The position numbers and the translations under genes are program-made. A model generated the notes under the pieces. It was given only the letters and a program-made list of their open reading frames with translations. It was not told the origin of the DNA and did no database searches. Source: Candidatus Saccharimonadota bacterium (GTDB lineage: Bacteria > Patescibacteriota > Saccharimonadia > Saccharimonadales > Saccharimonadaceae). Taken from it: a DNA stretch of 64,000 bases. The stretch is taken from NCBI GenBank assembly GCA_015999875.1, contig JAECRG010000001.1, positions 545,330 through 609,329 on the forward strand, read 5' to 3'. Within the stretch, counting starts at the first letter, position 1. The number at the start of each line of letters is the position of its first letter. Below are positions 1 through 7,214 of the stretch, piece by piece.

Positions 1-1332
1 GGTAGTCCACCTGGCCATGTACACATCGCCCGCCCACCAACACATACCAGCCACTAGCATCACAAGCGAGACTACTACGAAGATTCGCTCTACTTGCACC
101 CCCTCCTGATCTTCATTTGGGCGAACGCGTAGCAAGCTGTAGCCCGCCTGCAGTAGCGCCAACACCAGCATCCACACACCGAACTGTACTTGCTGACCGC
201 TACTTGTCATCACATCAGTTACATCTAATGCAACGATGATTAACGTGATATGTGCGAGTACTCGCACAACCGCTTCGCACATGCGTTCACGTTTCTCAAG
301 CCATACCACCAAGTAATGCGCTGTTGCTATGCCATACAGAACCTCGTACATAAACAAATCCATACTAGATCCAGTGAGTAAACTAGCTACCAGTGCAATG
401 GGTGTGGTAATCTGCCCAGTTTTTTCGATAGGCTTCGCAAAAATACGTGGCAACGCAGTTGGCCAAAGGATATGCAGGCTGTTGCATAGTAGCGATACCC
501 CTATCATCACGATAAAGTACCAGACAATCGACAGACTCAGAGTTGACACCGCAGATAACGCAAGAGAAAGTACAAACGCCATCGTAAGATACGAGACAAG
601 CTCACTCTGGAGACGAGTAGCGGCGACCGCGTAGGCAAGTAGTCCTACGATCGAAGTAATAAGCCACGCAACTTCACCAGAGAAACCACCGAGCGATGTG
701 AGCGCGAAGCCGATAAACGGCAAAATAGCGAGACCCGTACCAACAAATGCCGTAGCCGCTGGTCGTAGTCGCTGCGAATTACTATATAGCGCCATACCAC
801 TGATATAGAACGCTAGAGTAACGAAGATAAGTGAAAACAGTTTTACTCCTGCTGGCATAACAAGCGTAACAAACAGTGCGGCGGCGGCTACAATCAGAAA
901 GCTCGCTACATAGAGCAGGATATTGAGATTTTGGAGGGTTTCTTTTTCTTTACGTGCAGCTATATCCTCAGTAGAAAGCACTGGCTGTGGAGCGACCGCC
1001 TCTGTATATATAGCTCGTGGTATCTCCATGGGCTCATCGTCGTACTCATCAGTACCCTCGGGTATGATGCCGAGTTCTTCGCAACGCGGCATTGCTGCAT
1101 TGCCTGCACTGTCGGCGACAACACCATTACCTTCATCAACCAGTTGACGGAGCCTGTGTTTACTCACCTCATCACTACGAAGCAACTCCGAAACCTTATT
1201 GCCAAAAGCCCGATAGCCGTCCCAGTAACCCTGACCGTATGAGTTGGCGCTCTGATCATTTTTGTTGCTCGATCGCGCACTACGCCAAAGTGCGAAAAAT
1301 ACTATTGCCAGAAAAAACCAAAAAAAACTCAT
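1..1332 (-). CDS. Large multi-pass membrane protein, 3' end cut by window edge
   Basis: The reading frame is open from an ATG at 1332 to the first base of the window (444 codons, no stop), so the C-terminus is missing. The start is supported by a GAGGGG ribosome-binding sequence just upstream. Residues 1-15 form a first hydrophobic helix, followed by an acidic, soluble stretch to about residue 135, then a long series of hydrophobic helices (at least eight) that continues to the edge. I do not recognise the family; there are no catalytic motifs that I can see. It is divergently arranged with the small gene at 1457. It could be a transporter-like or polymerase-like envelope protein, but this is not supported by a motif. 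Confidence 0.75.
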   Translation of the reverse strand, partial: MSFFWFFLAIVFFALWRSARSSNKNDQSANSYGQGYWDGYRAFGNKVSELLRSDEVSKHRLRQLVDEGNGVVADSAGNAAMPRCEELGIIPEGTDEYDDEPMEIPRAIYTEAVAPQPVLSTEDIAARKEKETLQNLNILLYVASFLIVAAAALFVTLVMPAGVKLFSLIFVTLAFYISGMALYSNSQRLRPAATAFVGTGLAILPFIGFALTSLGGFSGEVAWLITSIVGLLAYAVAATRLQSELVSYLTMAFVLSLALSAVSTLSLSIVWYFIVMIGVSLLCNSLHILWPTALPRIFAKPIEKTGQITTPIALVASLLTGSSMDLFMYEVLYGIATAHYLVVWLEKRERMCEAVVRVLAHITLIIVALDVTDVMTSSGQQVQFGVWMLVLALLQAGYSLLRVRPNEDQEGVQVERIFVVVSLVMLVAGMCWWAGDVYMARWTT

Positions 1333-1456
1333 CTCATCCCCTCGTTTCGTTTACGCTTATCATAGCGCATTTTCAGGGAAATACCTAGGCAATACCTCGA
1401 TCGATTTGACCACACGGTATTTGCTATCATTGCAGATATATTCTAGTATAAGAAGT

Positions 1457-1690
1457 ATGGGATTTTTCAATGATTTAGGCAGTTTTCTGAACGAAGTACA
1501 GCAAGTGACAAATGAAGTTGATGGCTTCAAACAGGAGGTTGGCTCAACAATCAAAACCACTGTCACAGATATCGCCACTCAGGCCAGCGCCGTGCGCGAC
1601 GATGTAACTACACATGTGTCTGACGTGACGCAAACTGTTCAGTCTGCAAAAGACGACATCGCAAAAGAGCTCTCAGAGAGTGCTCAGTAA
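1457..1690 (+). CDS. Small amphipathic coiled-coil protein (77 aa)
   Basis: A 77-residue protein rich in Val, Thr, Asp and Gln with almost no hydrophobic core, of the kind seen in apolipoprotein-like or YtxH-like stress proteins. The start used is the ATG at 1457; the longer frame upstream has no support and runs antisense through the promoter region of the preceding gene. From about residue 20 on, hydrophobic residues recur every three to four positions, which suggests one long amphipathic helix. It has no signal peptide. The function is unknown. The similar residue bias of the YtxH-like protein at 14255 is noted but may be convergence. Confidence 0.6.
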   Translation: MGFFNDLGSFLNEVQQVTNEVDGFKQEVGSTIKTTVTDIATQASAVRDDVTTHVSDVTQTVQSAKDDIAKELSESAQ

Positions 1691-1702
1691 TCTAGCGACT
1701 AG

Positions 1703-1789
1703 CTAGTTATCATTTTTTTGTGGCAAAACGAGTCGTGCAATAAGTACTGCGAGAAATGCACACGCAATAATCAAGATGAAATATCTCAT
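1703..1789 (-). CDS. 28-residue single-span membrane peptide, coupled to upstream gene
   Basis: The ATG at 1789 overlaps the TGA stop of the 1786-1995 gene in an ATGA arrangement, so translation would be coupled. The peptide begins MRYFILIIACAFLAVLIARL and ends with a short polar tail (PQKNDN), i.e. one transmembrane helix of about 18 residues with a C-terminal hydrophilic tail. It is too short for automatic gene callers. There is no family that I can name. The coupling and the clean membrane profile support it; its size is the reason for the moderate confidence. Confidence 0.4.
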   Translation of the reverse strand: MRYFILIIACAFLAVLIARLVLPQKNDN

Positions 1790-1995
1790 TGATCGTTTTT
1801 AGCGCCGCCATATGGCATACTGCCGTAGCCGTTTGCAACCGTCTGTGAGCTTTGGCGTGAACCAACAACATTAAACGTACGAAGCAATGTGCCGATACCC
1901 GTGACGGCAACGATAGCAACTATCGAAAACCGTAAGAACTCTGAACGATCCATTTCCTTGTTGAGTACTGTACTAATACCTTGTTTGATTGCCAT
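1786..1995 (-). CDS. Small membrane protein with Tat-signal-like segment, next to tatC
   Basis: A 69-residue protein with one hydrophobic segment (about residues 20-38) preceded by the segment MDRSEFLRF, which resembles the Tat signal pattern (R-R-x-F-L-K) except that the second Arg is Ser. The C-terminal half is Gly/Ser/Tyr-rich and polar. An internal ATG (residue 15) could be the true start; the first ATG at 1995 has an AAAGAGGAAAC sequence just upstream. It lies downstream of tatA-tatC on the same strand, 70 bases after the tatC stop, so it may share its transcript. A role as Tat substrate or accessory subunit is inference only. Confidence 0.6.
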   Translation of the reverse strand: MAIKQGISTVLNKEMDRSEFLRFSIVAIVAVTGIGTLLRTFNVVGSRQSSQTVANGYGSMPYGGAKNDQ

Positions 1996-2064
1996 GTTTC
2001 CTCTTTGTTTGTGTGATCAGTAGTATGTATTCAGATTACCATAACCATTATAAGTGTCAATGCT

Positions 2065-3216
2065 CTATGGCGCGATAAAGCCGTCGGTAGAGCGAACACG
2101 GCGAGATAACTGCATTGATTGCAAACTTGCGGCGCGAGCTGCAGCCTTGTCGACGGGGCGACCACCTGGCACTACGAGAGGCCTGGCGGGAGATTCAAGA
2201 GTTTTATTTTTGACCACAAATCCGTCAATCGGGCGACGCGGTTTCTTAGCTACTTCTATCACTTTTGGTACCGGTTGTTTCGATTGAGTGATGTTCGCGC
2301 TAGAGGTTGGCCGCTGCGGCTGAGTAACCACCGTGGCAGCGAGTGTCGCTCTCTCTTCTACAAGCTCCGCTGGTACGTCCACCATGGCCGAAGCAGGGTG
2401 AGACTTCGGAGCTCGAGTCTTTGTCCGTCGGAGTGCAGCCTTGTGCCGCATAGCTACTGCGACTACTCCCAACTGATACATGACGATAATGGGTACCGCA
2501 ATAATAAGCTGATTTACAACATCTGGCGTCGGGGTGATGATAGCTGCAGCGATAAAAGATCCAACTATAACAAACCGCTGCGAGGCCCATAGTGAGCCCG
2601 GAGGAAACGGCTTCACATAGTCAAAGATATAGAGCAGCAGCGGTAACTGAAACAGTGCAGCAAGTCCCACCATATATGCAACAACAAAGTTAAGGTACGA
2701 CTCTGCTGTGAGATTTGGTGTGACCGCTTCTCCTGCAAACGTCGATAAAAATTCTATTGCTGCCGGTACCGCCACAAAATACCCAAACAATACACCACTT
2801 GCTGCGAGCAAGATAGATGTGAAAATAATGCCCGCCACCAAGCGACGAGAAGTTTTGCCAAGGACTGGCTGCAGGAAACGATAGATATGATAGATAACAA
2901 CAGGAATAGTCAGCAGTGCACCAAAATAGAGACATACGGTAAATATGAAGCTAAAGCCTCCACCAGGCGTAAGATACACTAATTTTTCACCATGGAGGGG
3001 TGCAATAACAATACTTACAAGAAAATCATGGTACTGGAAACCGACGGCCGAGCCGATAATCAATGTCAAGGCTACCCAGACGATACGACTGCGCAGTTCA
3101 TAGATATGCTCTAAAAACGTCTGCTTGTCGCTACCTACCAACTCGGCAGTACTACGACTGCTTTGTTTTGGTGTCGTCTGATTTTTGGTCTTTTTTGCTC
3201 GTCGTTTTATCATCAC
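2065..3216 (-). CDS. tatC: Sec-independent protein translocase TatC with long C-terminal tail
   Basis: TatC is the core membrane receptor that recognises twin-arginine signal peptides and, with TatA, exports folded proteins. Residues 34-44 hold the conserved N-terminal motif FLEHIYELRSR. Six hydrophobic segments follow (about 45-63, 88-110, 125-150, 174-200, 213-228, 236-256), with the family's TPTPD-type loop near residue 228. TatC proteins are usually near 250 residues; here a further 127-residue Arg/Pro/Ser-rich cytoplasmic tail follows, with two related short motifs (RPIDGFVV and RSTDGFIAP), the second at the very end. The gene overlaps the end of tatA by 65 bases out of frame, so both are probably translated from one mRNA. 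No tatB is seen. Confidence 0.95.
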   Translation of the reverse strand: MMIKRRAKKTKNQTTPKQSSRSTAELVGSDKQTFLEHIYELRSRIVWVALTLIIGSAVGFQYHDFLVSIVIAPLHGEKLVYLTPGGGFSFIFTVCLYFGALLTIPVVIYHIYRFLQPVLGKTSRRLVAGIIFTSILLAASGVLFGYFVAVPAAIEFLSTFAGEAVTPNLTAESYLNFVVAYMVGLAALFQLPLLLYIFDYVKPFPPGSLWASQRFVIVGSFIAAAIITPTPDVVNQLIIAVPIIVMYQLGVVAVAMRHKAALRRTKTRAPKSHPASAMVDVPAELVEERATLAATVVTQPQRPTSSANITQSKQPVPKVIEVAKKPRRPIDGFVVKNKTLESPARPLVVPGGRPVDKAAARAASLQSMQLSRRVRSTDGFIAP

Positions 3217-3346
3217 TCATCCCTTTGCGCAATTCTTTCATCGAATCACCGACACTGCGAGCGAGTTCAGGCAATTTACGTCCTCCGAAAAGCAGCAAGA
3301 TCACTAGAAATATGATAATTAATTCTGGGGTACCGAGTCCGAACAT
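3152..3346 (-). CDS. tatA: Twin-arginine translocase subunit TatA
   Basis: A 64-residue TatA/TatE protein, which oligomerises to form the Tat pore. It starts MFGLGTPELIIIFLVILLLF: a short periplasm-side N-terminus with the conserved Glu (residue 8), one transmembrane helix (8-21), the hinge FGGRKLPELARSVG, an amphipathic helix, and a Lys/Asp-rich tail. An ATG at 3346 has a GAGGAAAC ribosome-binding site just upstream. It precedes and overlaps tatC. The lack of a separate TatB fits the TatA-TatC minimal systems of Gram-positive bacteria, where TatA takes both roles (family knowledge). Confidence 0.93.
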   Translation of the reverse strand: MFGLGTPELIIIFLVILLLFGGRKLPELARSVGDSMKELRKGMSDDKTTSKKDQKSDDTKTKQS

Positions 3347-3431
3347 TGTTTCCTCACTTATACTAAAAGTCTTGCTTTCATAGTATCTTGATTATGGTAA
3401 GATAGCAAGAGGATTAGGATACGCAAACCAC

Positions 3432-3701
3432 ATGCAACATTATACATATTTCGCACAAACTGCAACTTATAACTGCCAAACAGCGCCAGACAGCAGCTAT
3501 GGAGCTGGCGCCTACAGCACCTGCGCAGCAGACACCGAAACAACTGAACAGGCTAGCTACCCAGGCGCGCCAAATACAGGCGACTTCTACGGGTTTGTCA
3601 CATCAGGGTCGTTTAGTATACTTTTGCCACTCGCTGTTGCAGTTGTCCTTGCAGCTGTCGCCACTATCGTAGTAGCGCGCAAAAAGACCCACAAACAATA
3701 A
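3432..3701 (+). CDS. Small exported/anchored protein with APNTG sorting-like motif
   Basis: An 89-residue protein. The N-terminal 50 residues are polar and rich in Tyr, Thr, Ala and Cys (three Cys). Then come the sequence GAPNTGDF (about residues 46-53), a hydrophobic stretch of about 24 residues and the basic end ARKKTHKQ. That order (xPxTG-like motif, membrane helix, positive tail) is the layout of a sortase substrate, but here no cleavable N-terminal signal is apparent. It could also be a plain tail-anchored membrane protein. A terminator hairpin follows directly. It is divergent from tatA-tatC. Confidence 0.65.
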   Translation: MQHYTYFAQTATYNCQTAPDSSYGAGAYSTCAADTETTEQASYPGAPNTGDFYGFVTSGSFSILLPLAVAVVLAAVATIVVARKKTHKQ

Positions 3702-3717
3702 AAATGCTCACTTAACC

Positions 3718-3745
3718 AAAACAGCCTACGTAGATAGGCTGTTTT
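3718..3745 (+). terminator. Intrinsic terminator after the APNTG protein
   Basis: Inverted repeat AAAACAGCCTA / TAGGCTGTTTT with a six-base loop and a T-rich end, 16 bases after the stop at 3701. The A-tract on the other arm lets it work for the minus-strand gene at 3774 too. Confidence 0.8.
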
Positions 3746-3773
3746 CTACAGTAAGACACGCAAGGGCTATGAA

Positions 3774-4208
3774 TTATTCGCCACGGACATTGCCACCGAA
3801 CAAGAAATTACCCCATTGGCTAATGTTGCTTGGCTTCGGAGACTCTGCGGGCTGAGCCAAACCACTGACAGCAGAATCGGCAACGTCAGATGAGTTCGCG
3901 GGGAGCACAAGTACTTTTTCGCCCGGATCACCGTAGCCGAGACGCTCTCGCACGGCAAGCTTCTTATATTCTTCACTTTGTAAATAGCGCTGCTCATACT
4001 CGAGTGTCTTTGTCTCTAAGTCAGTCAACTCTGCCGTGCGTGCTTTATCTTCAACGACCTTACGAAGCTCATAGTTTTTCTGCATGGCCTGTACTGAACC
4101 CCAGATAAACCACATAATAGCAACTGCGACCAACGTAACCGTGATCACTTCGCGCGTAGGATAGCGATAGCGTAGATGATAGATAAACCGGCGGATTTTT
4201 GTATTCAT
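3774..4208 (-). CDS. Septum formation initiator, FtsB/DivIC-like
   Basis: A 144-residue bitopic protein of the FtsB/DivIC family, which with FtsL and FtsQ/DivIB bridges the cell-division complex. There is a basic N-terminus, one transmembrane helix (about residues 20-40), a short coiled coil (about 42-90, Glu/Lys/Leu-rich, with ELRKVVEDKARTAELTDLE-type heptads), then the family's signature segment YKKLAVRERLGYGDPGEKV (about 88-106), and a low-complexity Ser/Pro/Ala tail. Its function in cell division is from the family. It is next to a tRNA gene and is not in an evident division operon. Confidence 0.85.
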   Translation of the reverse strand: MNTKIRRFIYHLRYRYPTREVITVTLVAVAIMWFIWGSVQAMQKNYELRKVVEDKARTAELTDLETKTLEYEQRYLQSEEYKKLAVRERLGYGDPGEKVLVLPANSSDVADSAVSGLAQPAESPKPSNISQWGNFLFGGNVRGE

Positions 4209-4271
4209 AAGTGTTTCTAGAGTTAATTATAGCCTAAACCGGACGTCTGCGCTATAATATACGAAAGCTGT

Positions 4272-4347
4272 GGGGCTGTAGCTCATCGGTTAGAGCAGGC
4301 GGCTCATAACCACTTGGTAGTAGGTTCGATTCCTACCAGCCCCACCA
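4272..4347 (+). tRNA. tRNA with CAU anticodon (Met or Ile2)
   Basis: A full cloverleaf of 76 bases: acceptor GGGGCTG/CAGCCCC, D-stem GCTC/GAGC, anticodon loop CTCATAA (anticodon CAT), T-arm GTAGG-TTCGATT-CCTAC, discriminator A and encoded CCA. The 1-72 pair is intact, so it is not an initiator tRNA. The anticodon stem GGCGG/CCACT holds a C29-A41 mismatch and a G27-T43 wobble. The AGGCGGCTCATAACC-type arm and the TGGTA variable loop look more like lysidine-modified tRNA-Ile2 than elongator tRNA-Met; sequence reading alone does not settle it. Confidence 0.93.
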
Positions 4348-4382
4348 CGAAAATACCAGGCCTTTAGCGCCTGGTATTTTCG
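4348..4382. terminator. Bidirectional terminator after the tRNA
   Basis: Long inverted repeat CGAAAATACCAGGC / GCCTGGTATTTTCG beginning right after the tRNA's CCA. Stem of 14 bp with A-rich and T-rich flanks on the two arms, so it may serve the tRNA and the minus-strand gene at 4402. Confidence 0.8.
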
Positions 4383-4401
4383 TAGTGAAGAGTGGTGTGG
4401 A

Positions 4402-4821
4402 TTAAATAGCCCCTGTCTTCCCGTGAAGTTCTACGTCACGCTTGTCAATTAGCTCGTTTACGCGCTGTCTTTTTTCCTCAGAACTTAAAGTAGGATCACG
4501 TTGCACACTAATTACACTACGACTCAGCTCCAAACCACGACGATTCGTCTCCATCTGCTCAGGAGACAGCGATTCCGGCTCCACGTTCCAATGAGGATCT
4601 AGACCGCTATCGCCATCAGCATATGGCAATCTATTTCGATAGTGACGCCTACTACGAGGTGCGGCTACACTAATCTCTGCTGCGCGCTGGCCTAAGTATC
4701 CAGTACCCGTCACTTTTGCTTCCGCAACCTCGTGTGCCCACCCTGCGCCATCTTCAAGCGCACGAACCCGTGGGTTTTCGTCTGGATCGCTAGTCAATGA
4801 TATGAATCGATCGCCATTCAT
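4402..4821 (-). CDS. Hypothetical charged protein (139 aa)
   Basis: A soluble, charged, probably cytoplasmic protein that I do not recognise. The N-terminal third has an Asp/Glu-rich stretch; the middle is Arg-rich (PRSRRHYRNRLPYADGDSG); the C-terminal 50 residues look helical, with the segment SSEEKRQRVNELIDKRDVEL. It lies alone between two terminators and so forms its own transcription unit. There are no motifs that indicate function. Confidence 0.65.
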   Translation of the reverse strand: MNGDRFISLTSDPDENPRVRALEDGAGWAHEVAEAKVTGTGYLGQRAAEISVAAPRSRRHYRNRLPYADGDSGLDPHWNVEPESLSPEQMETNRRGLELSRSVISVQRDPTLSSEEKRQRVNELIDKRDVELHGKTGAI

Positions 4822-4880
4822 ATCTATATTATATCATACTTAAGCTTATAAATCAATAATAGCCCTTGTCACAACCAAAA

Positions 4881-4904
4881 ACCCCTACCGCGGGAGGTAG
4901 GGGT
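4881..4904. terminator. Hairpin between genes 4402 and 4966
   Basis: Inverted repeat ACCCCTACC / GGTAGGGGT with a six-base loop. The strand downstream of the 4966 gene (minus) shows a run GGTTTTTGG after the stem, consistent with an intrinsic terminator for that gene. Confidence 0.65.
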
Positions 4905-4965
4905 AATGTTTGGCACCTGTTTGTTTTGCTATTACTATAGCACCACAGCAGGCGTAAGCACAAGC

Positions 4966-5175
4966 TTAATCTTTTTTCTTAGAAACAGTGAGGAATCCAT
5001 TGCGTGGATTTTCCTTCACGATGCGATCTTCTGGAAGATCTACTGGCTCACCTTTTTCGTTCTTTTCCTTCTTTGCGAAGAAATAGATAGTTTGCGTTTT
5101 ACCGCCACGGAGAGTTACATCTGACTTGTGCAGGTAATATGTAACGCCCTTTGAGTTTGTGTGACTATAAGCCAT
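4966..5175 (-). CDS. Small conserved-looking basic protein (69 aa)
   Basis: A 69-residue soluble protein with the pattern YYLHKSDVTLRGGKTQTIYFF followed by a Lys/Glu-rich stretch and the end NPRNGFLTVSKKKD. Two short beta-strand-like segments and many basic residues suggest a small nucleic-acid or ribosome-associated protein, but this is inference. It has a very strong ribosome-binding site (AGGAGGTACC before ATG at 5175). From memory, small proteins with the HKSDVTLRGG core recur in Saccharibacteria and related CPR; a profile search would confirm this. Confidence 0.75.
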   Translation of the reverse strand: MAYSHTNSKGVTYYLHKSDVTLRGGKTQTIYFFAKKEKNEKGEPVDLPEDRIVKENPRNGFLTVSKKKD

Positions 5176-5247
5176 AAGAATGGTACCTCCTATTTAGAAC
5201 ATCTTACATAAGTAAGGGTATCTCTAGTGGGTCTCTGTTGTCAACAC

Positions 5248-5877
5248 TTATACGTCCTGGTACTTTCTCTTGAGGAGCAATCTGAGTATGACAAGGGTCA
5301 GCAGTCGACCTATAATCACTAGCACAATCACTATGCAGCCAAGGATAGCAAACCCGGCAAAATCTGGCGACCAGAGAGGCGGCGCAAACACAAATCGATA
5401 CTTATCTTTATCGGGCATCTTGACCTGAGACACGGGGTCGCCACCAGGGGAGTACTTGGCATATTCACGCGCAAAACACTCTACATATGCCTGACTATAG
5501 CCGGAAAACTGCGGCTTACATATCGCGTCAACTTTTTGATTGATCACTTCCCCGCTTTCACTGCTCTGGGCAGCCTGCTGTATGAGTGCCGCTCTATCTC
5601 GTTCATACTGTGATGCTAAATATACATCGTTCTGGCCAGTGTTCATGTGGAGGCTCACGTGATGCTGTAAATCGAGCACTCTATTGCGCGTCACTTCACC
5701 ATTACCCTGCTCGTCAGCAACCATCACTGCATCCCGGCGCTGAACCATACCGACGTTGTTGAGTCGAAGAAACGTAGCAGAAATAAATACCATCAAAATC
5801 AGCAAAATCAGCAATTGCCAGGTTTTAACTTTCTGGAGATTTTTTATCGTTCGTCGAACTGCGCGCTTCTGTGCCAC
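5248..5877 (-). CDS. Two-span membrane protein, unknown function
   Basis: 209 residues. A basic N-terminus is followed by a transmembrane helix (about 20-38), a polar extracytoplasmic domain of about 125 residues with a Cys pair (in KPQFSGYSQAYVEC-type context), and a second helix near the C-terminus (about 175-197) with a basic end (LLKRKYQDV). There is no known domain that I can name. It is on the same strand as the MFS gene upstream and 40 bases from it, so co-transcription is possible. Confidence 0.7.
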   Translation of the reverse strand: MAQKRAVRRTIKNLQKVKTWQLLILLILMVFISATFLRLNNVGMVQRRDAVMVADEQGNGEVTRNRVLDLQHHVSLHMNTGQNDVYLASQYERDRAALIQQAAQSSESGEVINQKVDAICKPQFSGYSQAYVECFAREYAKYSPGGDPVSQVKMPDKDKYRFVFAPPLWSPDFAGFAILGCIVIVLVIIGRLLTLVILRLLLKRKYQDV

Positions 5878-5917
5878 TCTAGAGTTCCCACCTTTATTCT
5901 CTGCTTAGTATACCAAA

Positions 5918-7141
5918 CTACACACCGCGTCGATAGAGCGGGAAGCGAGCTGTCATGATAAGAAATGCCGTCAAGCCTGCAACGAAGAATGTTGCACCTA
6001 GTGCGACCTGTGCATTTGTAGTGACAGCTAGTGCAGTAAACATCACTAGGCTAATAAACACACCGCCCAAGTTCATAGCTAGCTCAATCATCAAAAGATA
6101 GACTATACGGTGCCCAGTACGGTCTGCGAGATCAAACATACCTCGCATAAACGCCATCGCGTACCCTGCTGCGGCCGTCTCGTTGACGACATTTGTAAGT
6201 ACCGCGGATATAGGTGTCATCACAAAAGGACGCAACATATGCGTGAATGCTTTTGCAATTGTAGTATAGTGCAGCAGTTCCCTGCCTTTATTGCGGTCGA
6301 TAATTACTCCGTACATGTGTGAGACAAACAAACCTACGAATACCGTAATTGCAGACAGAGCACCGATTTGCGCGTAGACTTCATCGCCCGCTCCCGCGAA
6401 TACGACAACTGCCAAAAAGAGTGGCCAAATAACCATAACAGTGGTATTGTCGACACCTATCGCAAGCTCGGCGCAGATACTTCGCCACGTCTGACGCCAC
6501 GGAAAACCACGAAAATCAAGCTTCTGTCCAAGCATTACTGGCTCTGCTGTGCGCAATAATGGCAATGCCGCAAATATCAGTAGCACTGCCGCAACCCAAA
6601 GTGTGACTTGTGGGCTTACGAGCCAGGCAATTAATCCTCCGATGAGTGGGCTAATGCCAGCTGCGATCTTGTCAATGATATTCATATAGCCAATCTCTTT
6701 ACCGGCGTGTTCATCGTGTTTAACCTTTGAGAAATCCACCAGATGCGCAATGCCGTAAAGTGTCATGGAAGTACCTTGGCATATCGTATAGGCTGCCAGT
6801 GCCCAAATACCTATGTCGTCTAGAAATGAAAACGCGATGAGAGAGGGTATACTCACAATATTGGCAATTAACATAGAATGTTTTGGGCCAATTCTAGCAA
6901 CCAGCGAGGCACTTGGCCACGACACAAGCGCTTTAAAGGCAAAGTACATTGCATAATAGCCTGCTATAAAATGAAGCGGGTATCCGTTTTTGAGCATATA
7001 GATTGCTACAAATGTCGCAATCATAGCATTTCCCGTCATGCGAAGCATACGAGCCGTATACAGCTCGGCGATTTCACCAAAAGTAGCATAGCGCCAGAAG
7101 TGCCGACGCAGCAATAGACGGTGAATTGCGGATTGAATCAT
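5918..7141 (-). CDS. Major facilitator superfamily transporter
   Basis: 407 residues with about 12 hydrophobic helices in two halves joined by a cytoplasmic loop; typical MFS length. It begins with a basic segment (about 25 residues) before the first helix. The substrate is unknown; the helix 2-3 loop has a divergent motif A (SLVARIGPKHSMLI, compare G-x-x-x-D-R-x-G-R/K). The MFS assignment rests on topology and this loop. It is divergent from the MurC gene with only about 70 bases between their starts. Confidence 0.8.
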   Translation of the reverse strand: MIQSAIHRLLLRRHFWRYATFGEIAELYTARMLRMTGNAMIATFVAIYMLKNGYPLHFIAGYYAMYFAFKALVSWPSASLVARIGPKHSMLIANIVSIPSLIAFSFLDDIGIWALAAYTICQGTSMTLYGIAHLVDFSKVKHDEHAGKEIGYMNIIDKIAAGISPLIGGLIAWLVSPQVTLWVAAVLLIFAALPLLRTAEPVMLGQKLDFRGFPWRQTWRSICAELAIGVDNTTVMVIWPLFLAVVVFAGAGDEVYAQIGALSAITVFVGLFVSHMYGVIIDRNKGRELLHYTTIAKAFTHMLRPFVMTPISAVLTNVVNETAAAGYAMAFMRGMFDLADRTGHRIVYLLMIELAMNLGGVFISLVMFTALAVTTNAQVALGATFFVAGLTAFLIMTARFPLYRRGV

Positions 7142-7204
7142 GTTTGTGTTGCCCTATACCCTATTCTGCCTCTATTACACCACAGTGTATGACCAGTACG
7201 CAAG

Positions 7205-7213
7205 TGGTATACT
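7205..7213 (+). promoter_or_regulatory. Extended -10 promoter for murC
   Basis: TGGTATACT gives an extended -10 (TGnTATACT). Transcription would begin near 7220, i.e. between the two candidate ATG codons (7215 and 7224), which would make the message leaderless from 7224. No good -35 is visible. Confidence 0.45.
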
Positions 7214-7214
7214 A

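Noticed and set aside
2119-2592. Plus-strand frame of 157 codons
   Set aside because: It is antisense to tatC, has Trp/Arg/Ser-rich composition without domain features and no start signal; a shadow frame.
7140-7214. Longer start for murC at 7140
   Set aside because: The added part overlaps the divergent MFS gene start and holds the -10 box; no ribosome-binding site.
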